64,000 nt of DNA, from the NCBI GenBank assembly GCA_937121175.1, contig CAKZKD010000005.1, forward strand, positions 1 to 64,000. The letters run 5' to 3'. The DNA is from an uncultured Flavobacteriales bacterium. Lineage in GTDB: Bacteria > Bacteroidota > Bacteroidia > Flavobacteriales_G > Salibacteraceae. Made by a program: the position numbers and the translations under genes. Every line of letters starts with the position of its first letter. Position 1 is the first letter of the stretch. Below the pieces are notes generated by a model that worked only from the letters and a program-made list of their open reading frames with translations, ran no database searches and had not been told where the DNA came from. Of this stretch, positions 33,547 through 40,987 are shown in pieces.

Positions 33547-35106
33547 ATGAGAATAATTTTCATTACCATATTGGGGTTTGTAGTGTGTTGGCTCACAAAT
33601 TCTTTGCAAGCTCAAAACGTATTGATTAGTGATTCTCTTGGCACTGCAGAACCTTCTATTAATTTCGATCCATCAAAACCAAATATTATAGTTGCTGGCT
33701 CCAATACAGCTAGCCAATATTATAGCCATGATTACGGAAAAACGTGGCAGCGGCAAACACTAATATCGCCATACGGAGTCTGGGGTGACCCTGTTATAGA
33801 ATTGGACAACAAAGGTCATTTTTACTTCTTTCATTTATCAAATCCACCTCAGGGAAATTGGATTGATAGAATAGTATGTCAAAAATCTATGGATGGAGGT
33901 AAAACTTGGACAGAAGGCACCTACACTGGACTCAACGGAACTAAAGCTCAGGACAAGCACTGGAGTTGCTTTGACAAAAAAAATAAAATCATGTACCTAA
34001 CTTGGACACAATTTGACAAATACGGAAGTGTACAACTTACGGATAAAAGCAATATCCTATTCTCAAAATCAACTGATTTTGGTGAAACTTGGAGCAAAGC
34101 CAAACGAATTAATAGAGTTTCAGGTGGTTGTATTGACGATGACAACACGACGGAAGGGGCCGTGCCTGCAGTAGGCCCAAAAGGTCAAGTTTACGTGGCT
34201 TGGGCAGGGCCAAACGGATTAACATTTAACAAGTCGGAGGACCAAGGAGAAAGTTGGTTGAATGAAGAGACATTTATTGACTCCATGCCAGGCGGATGGG
34301 ATTTGGACGTTCCTGGAATATACAGAGCCAATGGCTTACCGATTACAAAATGCGACCTGAGTACTGCTCAGACCAATGGAACTATATACGTGAATTGGAC
34401 AGACCAGCGCAATGGTCTAGACGATACAGATGTCTGGTTGGCAAAATCTACCGATGAAGGAGAAACATGGTCGAAACCTATTCGCGTAAATGATGACTTG
34501 CCGGGTAAACATCAATTTTTTACTTGGATGGATATTGACCAAACCAATGGCTACTTGTATTTCGTATTCTACGACCGCAGAAACTATACAGATAACATGA
34601 CCGACGTCTATTTAGCGATTTCAAAAGACGGTGGAAAAACCTTTGAGAATAAAAAAATAAGTGACAGCCCTTTTGAGCCAAGCGCCACTGTGTTCTTTGG
34701 TGACTATACCAACATTAGAGCACACAACGGAATGGTTCGACCAATATGGACCCGAGCAGATGGACGTTTTTTAAGTTTATGGACGGACGTTTCTTTAAAT
34801 GCCAGGGTAACAACAGAAGCCAATCAAAAAGAGAATTCCATTGATTTAAGAGCAACGCAATACCCTAACCCAAGTAAAGATGTTACGCATTTCTCGTATA
34901 AATTGCGTGAATCAGATTTCGTATCTCTTCGCCTTTTTGATTTTCACGGTCGGTTAATTTATACCGTCATTGACTTTAAGAAAACTTCGGCCGGGAAGTA
35001 TGTCGAAAGCATATCGAAATCAGAATTAGGTTTATCTGATGGAATTTACCATGCTGTTTTAACAGTTGGCGAAAAAGAAAAAACGTTTAAGATGGTTTTT
35101 GAGTAA
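33547..35106 (+). CDS. Secreted Asp-box (sialidase-like) protein with T9SS domain
   Basis: The 519-residue protein has a signal peptide ending SLQAQ and six Asp-box motifs of the form S-x-D-x-G-x-T-W: SHDYGKTW, SMDGGKTW, STDFGETW, SEDQGESW, STDEGETW and SKDGGKTF. These mark a beta-propeller like that of sialidases and BNR-repeat glycosidases. I do not see a full sialidase catalytic set, so exo-alpha-sialidase activity is only possible. The C-terminal 80 residues, starting ATQYPNPSKDVTHF, are a type A T9SS sorting domain. It ends 6 bases from the convergent gene at 35113. Confidence 0.88.
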   Translation: MRIIFITILGFVVCWLTNSLQAQNVLISDSLGTAEPSINFDPSKPNIIVAGSNTASQYYSHDYGKTWQRQTLISPYGVWGDPVIELDNKGHFYFFHLSNPPQGNWIDRIVCQKSMDGGKTWTEGTYTGLNGTKAQDKHWSCFDKKNKIMYLTWTQFDKYGSVQLTDKSNILFSKSTDFGETWSKAKRINRVSGGCIDDDNTTEGAVPAVGPKGQVYVAWAGPNGLTFNKSEDQGESWLNEETFIDSMPGGWDLDVPGIYRANGLPITKCDLSTAQTNGTIYVNWTDQRNGLDDTDVWLAKSTDEGETWSKPIRVNDDLPGKHQFFTWMDIDQTNGYLYFVFYDRRNYTDNMTDVYLAISKDGGKTFENKKISDSPFEPSATVFFGDYTNIRAHNGMVRPIWTRADGRFLSLWTDVSLNARVTTEANQKENSIDLRATQYPNPSKDVTHFSYKLRESDFVSLRLFDFHGRLIYTVIDFKKTSAGKYVESISKSELGLSDGIYHAVLTVGEKEKTFKMVFE

Positions 35107-35112
35107 AGAATT

Positions 35113-36135
35113 CTACTGATCTTGAAATTCTTTCATACAGGGTCGAATAAATTCTTTCTTATACTTACTTATACAATCCAATAAATTTTCTGCACCAGAA
35201 TATTCTGAAATTACAGTTTTAAATTGCTTAGTACCCCGAATTGCAACTGGCATATCCTCTAGTCCTTTTGAAATGTAACATTCATACCCAACTTTATAGC
35301 CTGAACCGAGCTCCTGTGCAACATTCTCGTAATAAAAAACTCTGTCATTTGAAACTAAGACCATAGGAAAACCATGTTGCTGAACCCGAATGAGTCCCCC
35401 CTTATGGGTAAACCCCCAAATTTCTTTTCCCTTCACTTCTACCCTTTTTGACCCTTGCTTAAAAGCATAATTACACTTTGCTCCTTCATAGCTACAATCG
35501 AGTAATTTGGTATATTCTGTTCCTTTTTTTGCAGCAAATTCTGCATAAGTTTTGTAAACTATTGTCTGTTGCTTAACCGTCGAATGATAGTCTGCGACAC
35601 ATTCTCTCATTGTACTTTCGTTCAAATGTCCATACGGTGTTTCCTTTAAACATTCATACAGTTTTTGATATTCAGGATATAGTTTCTTAAAGCGAATGTA
35701 CCCAGCACCTTCGGTTGCATAAATATTTGATTCTAACGATTGAGATAAATAACAGGCGTCACCAAACTTGTATGAGACTGTTGAAGATTTAGAGTTTTCG
35801 TTATCCAAACGATTTATATGTGCCTCTCCATTCTCGTAATAACAAAACTTTCCCTCTCTAACCAACATCACTGGGAAACTTTCAATTTTATAAATACGAA
35901 ACAGGGCATCCTTGTATTTAAAACCCCACAACTTATTACATTCTATTTTTTCTTTAGTAGTCCTATCCTTTATGAAGCAAGTGACTTTTTTACCAACGTA
36001 AACATACCCAAAGACACCTTCGGCTAGAACCTGCCCATTTTTACTTGAATAATCTTCGTGGCTATAATACAGTTCAACTTGGGCATTGGATAGGTAACTG
36101 GTTGAAATCAATAAAACTGTTAGTATAGTTCTCAT
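35113..36135 (-). CDS. Secreted protein with internal duplication, function unknown
   Basis: The 340-residue protein has a signal peptide ending SNAQ (about residue 18) and no domain I can name. It contains two related halves. KLWGFKYKDALFRIYKIESFP followed by VREGKFCYYENG in the first half corresponds to EIWGFTHKGGLIRVQQHGFP and SNDRVFYYENV in the second. Each half also has a Cys-containing GDACYLS or GYECYIS and an ending with paired Cys (YECLKET, LLDCISKY). The repeats are about 170 residues. It lies 30 bases downstream of hutH on the same strand. Confidence 0.8.
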   Translation of the reverse strand: MRTILTVLLISTSYLSNAQVELYYSHEDYSSKNGQVLAEGVFGYVYVGKKVTCFIKDRTTKEKIECNKLWGFKYKDALFRIYKIESFPVMLVREGKFCYYENGEAHINRLDNENSKSSTVSYKFGDACYLSQSLESNIYATEGAGYIRFKKLYPEYQKLYECLKETPYGHLNESTMRECVADYHSTVKQQTIVYKTYAEFAAKKGTEYTKLLDCSYEGAKCNYAFKQGSKRVEVKGKEIWGFTHKGGLIRVQQHGFPMVLVSNDRVFYYENVAQELGSGYKVGYECYISKGLEDMPVAIRGTKQFKTVISEYSGAENLLDCISKYKKEFIRPCMKEFQDQ

Positions 36136-36165
36136 ATGAAAAATGTTTTTAAAAATTAAAATTAC

Positions 36166-37644
36166 CTATCTCAACACAAACAACTCAGCCTCTCGCATCA
36201 AATCACTAAGTACTCTATCTTTCTCAACAAACGGAACTACTTTGCGGAATTCAGCAACGTATTCTTCAATGCGCACTGAGGATTTCAGCGGCCGTCTAAA
36301 TTCCAAAGCTTGAGCACCGTTCATCAATTCAATGCCTATAACGCGCTGTAGGTTTTTCACCACTTTGTAGCATTTAGTAACTGAATTAGCACCCATACTT
36401 ACGTGATCTTCTTGCCCGTTGCTACTATCAATAGTATCTACCGAAGAAGGCGCACACAATTGTTTGTTCTGGCTAACAATACTTGCAGCCGTATATTGCG
36501 GAATCATAAAACCAGAATCCAGTCCCGGTTTTGCGACTAAATACGCTGGTAAACCTCTTGTACCAGAAATCAATTTATAGGTTCTTCTTTCTGAAATTGA
36601 AGCCAACTCAGCACAAGCAATTGCTAACATGTCAGAAACTAATGCTAAAGGTTGTCCATGAAAATTCCCTCCAGAGAGAATCTTATCCTTTTCGGGGAAT
36701 ATTGTGGGGTTGTCCGTTACCGCATTGATTTCGTTTTCAATTACTTTTTCGATGTGCTTCAGCGTATCTTTTGTTGCTCCATGAACCTGAGGCACACAAC
36801 GAAACGAATAAGGGTCTTGAACATGTTCTTTCTCTTGTTTGGCAATCTCGCTACCTACCAAATATTGACGAATGTTCTTTGCCGTTTTTAATTGGCCCGT
36901 ATGATTTCTAATGATGTGCAAATCTTCATCAAACGGCTCCACTCTTCCGTCAAATGCTTCTAGCGAAAGTGCAGCAATTAAATCTGCTTTTCCGCTCAAG
37001 TTTTTTGCGTTAACGAAATTGTAAACCGAATACGCACTCATAAACTGCGTACCATTAAGCAAAGCCAACCCTTCTTTGCTTTTGAGTTCAATGGGTTCCC
37101 AGCTAAATTCTTCTAATACTTCAGAGGCATGCATTCTGCGCCCTTGGTAGTTTACTTCACCAAGACCTAACAAAGGCAGACACATATGCGCCAGCGGAGC
37201 TAAATCGCCTGAAGCCCCTAAAGAACCTTGCTGATACACTACAGGTAAAATATCGTTGTTGTAAAAGTCTAATAATCTGTGAACGGTGGCCAGTTGCACT
37301 CCAGAATGACCGTAGCTCAATCCTTGAATCTTAAGCAACAACATCATCTTCACAATCAATTGGGGAACTTCCGAACCCATTCCACAAGCATGTGACATTA
37401 CTAAATTTTTCTGCAATTCACCTAAATCGTCATTCGAAATAGTGGTGTCACACAACGAACCGAAACCCGTGTTAATACCATATATAGGCTTAGTTGCCTT
37501 GGCTATTTTTTTGTCTAAATAATCTCGGCACATTTGAATCCGTTCAGCAGCTCCATCGCTCAACTCAATATAAGCTTTGGTTTCGATGATTTCTTCAATT
37601 ACTTCCATCGTTAAACGATAACCTGAGATATTATAGACTTCCAT
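36166..37644 (-). CDS. hutH: Histidine ammonia-lyase
   Basis: The enzyme removes ammonia from histidine to give urocanate, the first step of histidine use. The 492-residue protein has the ASG tripeptide at 144-146 (LGASGDLAPL) that forms the MIO electrophile. It also has the SHACG motif with His85 expected in histidine or tyrosine lyases, and QEDHVSMG, with the Glu that favours histidine. Tyrosine lyase is the main alternative. No hutU, hutI or hutG is in the window, so the rest of the pathway must lie elsewhere. The upstream gap holds a direct repeat and a two-hairpin element before hisS. Confidence 0.92.
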   Translation of the reverse strand: MEVYNISGYRLTMEVIEEIIETKAYIELSDGAAERIQMCRDYLDKKIAKATKPIYGINTGFGSLCDTTISNDDLGELQKNLVMSHACGMGSEVPQLIVKMMLLLKIQGLSYGHSGVQLATVHRLLDFYNNDILPVVYQQGSLGASGDLAPLAHMCLPLLGLGEVNYQGRRMHASEVLEEFSWEPIELKSKEGLALLNGTQFMSAYSVYNFVNAKNLSGKADLIAALSLEAFDGRVEPFDEDLHIIRNHTGQLKTAKNIRQYLVGSEIAKQEKEHVQDPYSFRCVPQVHGATKDTLKHIEKVIENEINAVTDNPTIFPEKDKILSGGNFHGQPLALVSDMLAIACAELASISERRTYKLISGTRGLPAYLVAKPGLDSGFMIPQYTAASIVSQNKQLCAPSSVDTIDSSNGQEDHVSMGANSVTKCYKVVKNLQRVIGIELMNGAQALEFRRPLKSSVRIEEYVAEFRKVVPFVEKDRVLSDLMREAELFVLR

Positions 37645-37649
37645 AGTTG

Positions 37650-37683
37650 TAGTTTTTAGTTATTAGTAACTAGTTTTTAGTTA
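37650..37683. repeat. Direct repeat of TAGTTTTTAGTTA upstream of hutH
   Basis: The 13-mer TAGTTTTTAGTTA occurs exactly at 37650..37662 and 37671..37683, 21 bases apart, with TTAGTAAC between. Spacing of two helical turns on one face is compatible with a protein-binding site. It lies immediately upstream of the hutH ATG. Confidence 0.55.
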
Positions 37684-37692
37684 ACCCGTGGT

Positions 37693-37761
37693 CGTCATTC
37701 CCGCGCAGGCGGGAATCTGAAAACTCCATCCCAGTAGATTCCTGCCTTCGCAGGAATGACG
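37693..37761. repeat. Two-hairpin repeat element, CGTCATTCC type
   Basis: CGTCATTCC (37693..37701) and GGAATGACG (37753..37761) bound the element as a perfect inverted repeat. Inside are two hairpins, ATTCCCGC/GCGGGAAT near 37698..37716 and ATTCCTGC/GCAGGAAT at 37738..37757. The ATTCCCGC...GCGGGAAT core resembles small repeats known from other bacteria, including neisserial dRS3. It lies in the gap between hisS and hutH and may also end hisS transcription. Confidence 0.75.
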
Positions 37762-37792
37762 GGTAGGAAAAGTGGTGACCACAGAGCATTAC

Positions 37793-39115
37793 CTAATTCA
37801 ATTCATTAATTAATTCCTTCATTGATAGGGAACTTTGATCCCCCGTCAACATATTTTTTACCGTTGGTTGTTGTGCTTCTATTTCTCTATCGCCTACTAA
37901 AAGCACATAAGGAATAGATTTATCGTTGGCGTATTTCATTTGCTTTTTCATTTTGGCCGAATCAGGGTAAACTTCTGTTCGGATACCTGCTGCTCTTAAT
38001 TCCTTCGCCCACAATTGGCACTGAGCTGCTTCATTTTCACCAAAATTCACAAACATCACCTGAGCGCTTAGCCCAACTTGCTCAGGAAATAAATTCTTAT
38101 CCAACAGCAAATCATAAATTCTGTCCGCACCAAAAGAAACCCCAACTCCAGAAACGTCTTTAAGACCAAAGATTCCCGTAAGGTCATCGTATCGGCCGCC
38201 TCCACAAATGCTAGAAGGAAAATCTGGATGCGTAACTTCAAAAATTGCTCCTGTGTAATAGTTTAATCCTCTTGCCAAGGTCGGGTCAAATTCACAAATG
38301 CTTACTCCTAATTTTTCGGAGGAGGCAATCACTGTTTTTAATTCTTCAATTCCTTTAAGACCAATTTCTGAACTAGCTACAAACTTCGCTACAGAATCTA
38401 GAGACACGTTTTCAAACAAAACTCCCAGTTTAGCAATTGCTTCTTTTCCAATTCCTTTGGTAGCCAATTCCGCTTCTACTTTTTCACGACCAATTTTATC
38501 GAGTTTGTCTAACGCTACAGTTATGTCAATCAGCTTATCCGGCTCGCCGATAACCTCGGCAATTCCTTGCAATATTTTTCGGTTATTGATTTTTATAGAA
38601 ACCTCCGGCAAGCCCAATTTGGTGAATACGTCCGCAATGATTTGAGTAAGCTCCACTTCATTCAATAAGGAGTTGGAACCAATCATGTCTACATCGCATT
38701 GGTAGAACTCTCGGTAACGCCCTTTCTGTGGTCTATCGGCTCTCCAAACGGGTTGTATTTGATAACGCTTAAACGGAAAGCTCAATTCGTTTTGGTGCTG
38801 CACTACAAAACGTGCAAACGGAACGGTTAGGTCGTAGCGGAGGGCTTCTTCAGAAGACTTTTCTACTCTATTGTGTTCGACTGCCTTCTTTAGCTTTTCA
38901 CCACGCGCTAAAACCTTAAAAATCAATCTATCCCCTTCTTCTCCGTATTTACCCATTAGGGTTTCGGTGAGTTCCATTGCCGGAGTTTCTATGGGCGCAA
39001 AACCATAAGTATCAAATACACCTCGAATGGTATCGAAAATGTAGTTTCTTCTTGCCGCTTGTTGCGGTAAAAAATCTCGTGTTCCTTTTGGCGTATTTAA
39101 ACCAGCCTTTGCCAT
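37793..39115 (-). CDS. hisS: Histidyl-tRNA synthetase
   Basis: A class II synthetase of 440 residues that charges tRNA-His. The signature GLNYYTGAIFEV lies near residue 280, preceded by RPQKGRYREFYQCDVDMIG (motif 2) and followed by CGGGRYDDLTG. The C-terminal anticodon-binding domain has the expected VMFVNFGENEA and PYVLLVGDREIE strands. A candidate promoter lies 28 bases upstream. The gene is downstream of the accessory insert at 39.3-40.8 kb, which is oriented the other way. Confidence 0.98.
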   Translation of the reverse strand: MAKAGLNTPKGTRDFLPQQAARRNYIFDTIRGVFDTYGFAPIETPAMELTETLMGKYGEEGDRLIFKVLARGEKLKKAVEHNRVEKSSEEALRYDLTVPFARFVVQHQNELSFPFKRYQIQPVWRADRPQKGRYREFYQCDVDMIGSNSLLNEVELTQIIADVFTKLGLPEVSIKINNRKILQGIAEVIGEPDKLIDITVALDKLDKIGREKVEAELATKGIGKEAIAKLGVLFENVSLDSVAKFVASSEIGLKGIEELKTVIASSEKLGVSICEFDPTLARGLNYYTGAIFEVTHPDFPSSICGGGRYDDLTGIFGLKDVSGVGVSFGADRIYDLLLDKNLFPEQVGLSAQVMFVNFGENEAAQCQLWAKELRAAGIRTEVYPDSAKMKKQMKYANDKSIPYVLLVGDREIEAQQPTVKNMLTGDQSSLSMKELINELN

Positions 39116-39142
39116 TATTGCTTTCTTTTTTTGAGCGGATTG

Positions 39143-39173
39143 CGAAGTTAGTGTTTCCGAATATGTAGAGCAA
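39143..39173 (-). promoter_or_regulatory. Candidate hisS promoter
   Basis: On the minus strand TTG (39171..39173) is followed after 20 bases by TAACTTCG (39143..39150), one mismatch from TAnnTTTG. The distance to the hisS ATG is 27 bases. The variant ending TTCG is also seen before the lipoprotein gene at 1145. Confidence 0.4.
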
Positions 39174-39329
39174 CGGCTTTGGATTTATTTGTTGATCCGT
39201 TCATTTTTCTTCCATTGAGATTTATGTAGTACCACGGATAGCTAATGCAAAAAGTACAGTTTACCTTTAGCGAATATTATTAACACCTTACCCGGTCTTA
39301 AACGCTTACAAATATTTAATAATAGAAAA

Positions 39330-39340
39330 GTGCTGTTAGC
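39330..39340 (+). other. Cassette-boundary motif GTGCTGTTAGC, left end of insert
   Basis: GTGCTGTTAGC occurs here and, inverted, at 40814..40824, 1.48 kb away and just beyond the parE stop. The 248-base gap from hisS to the first insert gene otherwise holds only the hisS promoter candidate. GTTAGC is compatible with the GTTRRRY end of attC sites. Confidence 0.45.
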
Positions 39341-39363
39341 CCTGAGTTGTAGTGCATTAGACA

Positions 39364-39771
39364 ATGAACGAAAAAATAGGAGCATATAAATCACCTGGGA
39401 AGACGCATGGATTCGATTTCATATTTGAAGGAGAAATACGCTTTGGACCTGAGTATTATAAACTGAAATTGAATGGCGAGTTGATTCCAAATAGGATTTT
39501 TGGATTTGAATTCAAATGGCATCCGGATTCTAAATTTCTTGCTCTTCAAGAATGGTTAACAACCGACTATAAAAAAGGACCGGTAACAAGTTTGACCATA
39601 ATAGATTTGAATGACAGAAAATATGCAAGAATCTCAAAAGCTGATAAAGGATTTATAAAGCCATTAAGGTTTGAAAATGATTCTATAATCTTTGAGAAAG
39701 AATATCTCGGAACAGGAAAGAACGCTGAATATGAAATCAATTTAGGAGAAATTCAAAATTGGGAAAAATGA
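39364..39771 (+). CDS. Hypothetical protein, first gene of the accessory insert
   Basis: The 135-residue cytoplasmic protein has no signal or membrane segment and I recognise no family. It is rich in aromatic residues and alternating strands (FDFIFEGEIRFGPEYYKLKL, FGFEFKWHPDSKFLALQEWL), which suggests a small beta-sheet protein. It starts 24 bases after the boundary motif at 39330. The next gene starts on its stop codon (ATGA), so the two are probably made together. The form is reminiscent of single-domain immunity proteins, but that is only a guess. Confidence 0.7.
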   Translation: MNEKIGAYKSPGKTHGFDFIFEGEIRFGPEYYKLKLNGELIPNRIFGFEFKWHPDSKFLALQEWLTTDYKKGPVTSLTIIDLNDRKYARISKADKGFIKPLRFENDSIIFEKEYLGTGKNAEYEINLGEIQNWEK

Positions 39772-40157
39772 GTTACGCAGAATTTCAAGAAGACTTTGAA
39801 AAAGAAGGAGAAAAATGGTCAAAAAAGTACGACCAGATGTCGGAAGATGAAATCTTATCATTAATTAAAAAAGGCAAATGGGATTGGACTTATCAAATTT
39901 GGTTTTCAATTCGTACAAAAGGCACAATCCAAAAGTCTTCTCCCGTCCTGATGAAAGTATTAAGAAGGAGGTTTACGAGTTTCTTACACAGAAAACATTG
40001 TGCCGATGCATTATTCCTAATTGCCAAAATCAAAGATGATGAACTAAAAAAAAGAGTAACAGGCTCTCTTAATCGGTTTCGATTATCTTTTGATAGAACG
40101 AGAGCTTTGAATGAATTAGAAATAAAATTAAAAACGACACCACAACAAGGTGTATAG
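39768..40157 (+). CDS. Hypothetical protein, coupled to the gene upstream
   Basis: The 129-residue protein starts at the ATG in ATGA, overlapping the stop of its neighbour by four bases. It is predicted all helical, highly charged, and basic towards the C-terminus (RRRFTSFLHRKHCADALF, RVTGSLNRFRLSFDRTRALN). A HEAT-like helical repeat is possible. No family is recognised. Its stop codon lies inside the imperfect palindrome at 40141..40206, as is common for genes in integron cassettes. Confidence 0.7.
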   Translation: MSYAEFQEDFEKEGEKWSKKYDQMSEDEILSLIKKGKWDWTYQIWFSIRTKGTIQKSSPVLMKVLRRRFTSFLHRKHCADALFLIAKIKDDELKKRVTGSLNRFRLSFDRTRALNELEIKLKTTPQQGV

Positions 40158-40206
40158 TACATAGCACCCTGCGGGATGCTACGACACCATACACGGAACG
40201 TTAGCG
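40141..40206 (+). repeat. attC-like imperfect palindrome
   Basis: GTGTAT (40150..40155) pairs with ATACAC (40189..40194), and inside TAGCA-CCC pairs with GGG-A-TGCTA with one extra A and a TGC loop. The site ends in GGAAC followed by GTTAGCG (40200..40206), which fits the GTTRRRY core of attC sites. The matching RYYYAAC start is poorly kept (CCACAAC). It separates the hypothetical gene pair from the toxin-antitoxin pair. Confidence 0.5.
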
Positions 40207-40252
40207 AGTATTGCACCAGAGCAACCACCGAATTTCCAGTAGATTCATATTT

Positions 40253-40268
40253 GGTGTATATTTACACC
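40253..40268 (+). promoter_or_regulatory. Operator-like inverted repeat before parD
   Basis: GGTGTA (40253..40258) and TACACC (40263..40268) form a perfect inverted repeat with a TATT spacer, 13 bases before the parD ATG. ParD-type ribbon-helix-helix antitoxins bind such palindromes to repress their own operon. Confidence 0.6.
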
Positions 40269-40281
40269 ATATTTTAAAATT

Positions 40282-40536
40282 ATGGCAAGACAAAGCATAT
40301 CACTTACAAATCCAAATGACGAATGGCTTAAAAGCCAAGTTGCGAATCAAGAATATTCAAGTAAAAGCGAAGTAATAAATGATTTAGTTCGACAAGCAAG
40401 AAATCAGCAGGCACAAGTTGATTGGTTAAGAAATAGACTTGTGAAAGCAGAAACAAGTGGTTTTACTTCAGATAGTAAGGAATCTATACTAAAAGAATCG
40501 AAAACAAGATTGAATGCCGAACTTCAAACTGAGTAA
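40282..40536 (+). CDS. parD: ParD-like ribbon-helix-helix antitoxin
   Basis: The 84-residue protein starts MARQSISLTNPNDEWLKSQV, then SSKSEVINDLVRQAR, the short strand and two helices of the CC2985/ParD DNA-binding fold. The C-terminal half (ESKTRLNAELQTE) should bind the toxin. It neutralises ParE and, with it, represses the operon, probably at the palindrome at 40253..40268. The toxin gene overlaps its end by 23 bases. The symbol is by family resemblance. Confidence 0.9.
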   Translation: MARQSISLTNPNDEWLKSQVANQEYSSKSEVINDLVRQARNQQAQVDWLRNRLVKAETSGFTSDSKESILKESKTRLNAELQTE

Positions 40537-40801
40537 AGCAGCCAAGGAAGACCTTATTCGAATTCACCAATATGGAGTTAGAAAATTCGGTGAAGCTCAG
40601 GCAGATCATTATTTTAACCAGTTTTTTGAACGCTTTGAATTAATTGCTGAAAGACCTGTTGCGTTTGAGACTATTGAATTCATTAAACCAGGATACAGGA
40701 GATGCGTCTGTGGAGTTGACAGTATTTTCTACCGTATTGAAAATGATACCGTTGAAATAATGGCAATAATAGGTCGACAAGATATTTCCTTGATACTTTA
40801 A
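40514..40801 (+). CDS. parE: ParE/RelE-family toxin
   Basis: The 95-residue protein has the ParE fold: SKAAKEDLIRIHQYGVRKFGEAQAD, a helical hairpin, then strands with GYRRCVCGVDSIFYRIENDTVEIMAIIGRQD. ParE toxins usually poison DNA gyrase, whereas RelE relatives cut mRNA. ParD as partner and the absence of RelE active-site residues favour ParE. The start lies inside the antitoxin gene. An inverted copy of the boundary motif follows its stop by 12 bases. Confidence 0.9.
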   Translation: MPNFKLSKAAKEDLIRIHQYGVRKFGEAQADHYFNQFFERFELIAERPVAFETIEFIKPGYRRCVCGVDSIFYRIENDTVEIMAIIGRQDISLIL

Positions 40802-40809
40802 CCAAGCAC

Positions 40810-40824
40810 ACTCGCTAACAGCAC
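40810..40824 (-). other. Cassette-boundary motif, right end of insert
   Basis: ACTCGCTAAC (40810..40819) is the exact inverse of GTTAGCGAGT at 40200..40209, and GCTAACAGCAC (40814..40824) the inverse of 39330..40. The remaining 160 bases to ettA hold no gene. A possible partner end of a decayed palindrome could not be located with confidence there. Confidence 0.45.
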
Positions 40825-40987
40825 CCAAATAAGAAATAGGAAGGTCTGTTGTAAATGTGAATCGAATGAAATTTAATAACCCATACCCAAGCTCCGAAGT
40901 TTGCGCAGCACGAAAGGCCAACTACTCATGGACGCGGGGCGCTAGTTCTAATTTAAAAGACTAAACCATCATCCCATATTCATTCAC

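Noticed and set aside
36166-37644. A full histidine-utilisation operon
   Set aside because: Only hutH is present. The neighbours hisS and the duplicated secreted protein are not hut genes, and hisS next to it is probably chance.
39116-40987. Prophage, IS element or integrase remnant in the insert
   Set aside because: No transposase, recombinase or phage gene is visible in any frame; only short motifs and four small genes are present.
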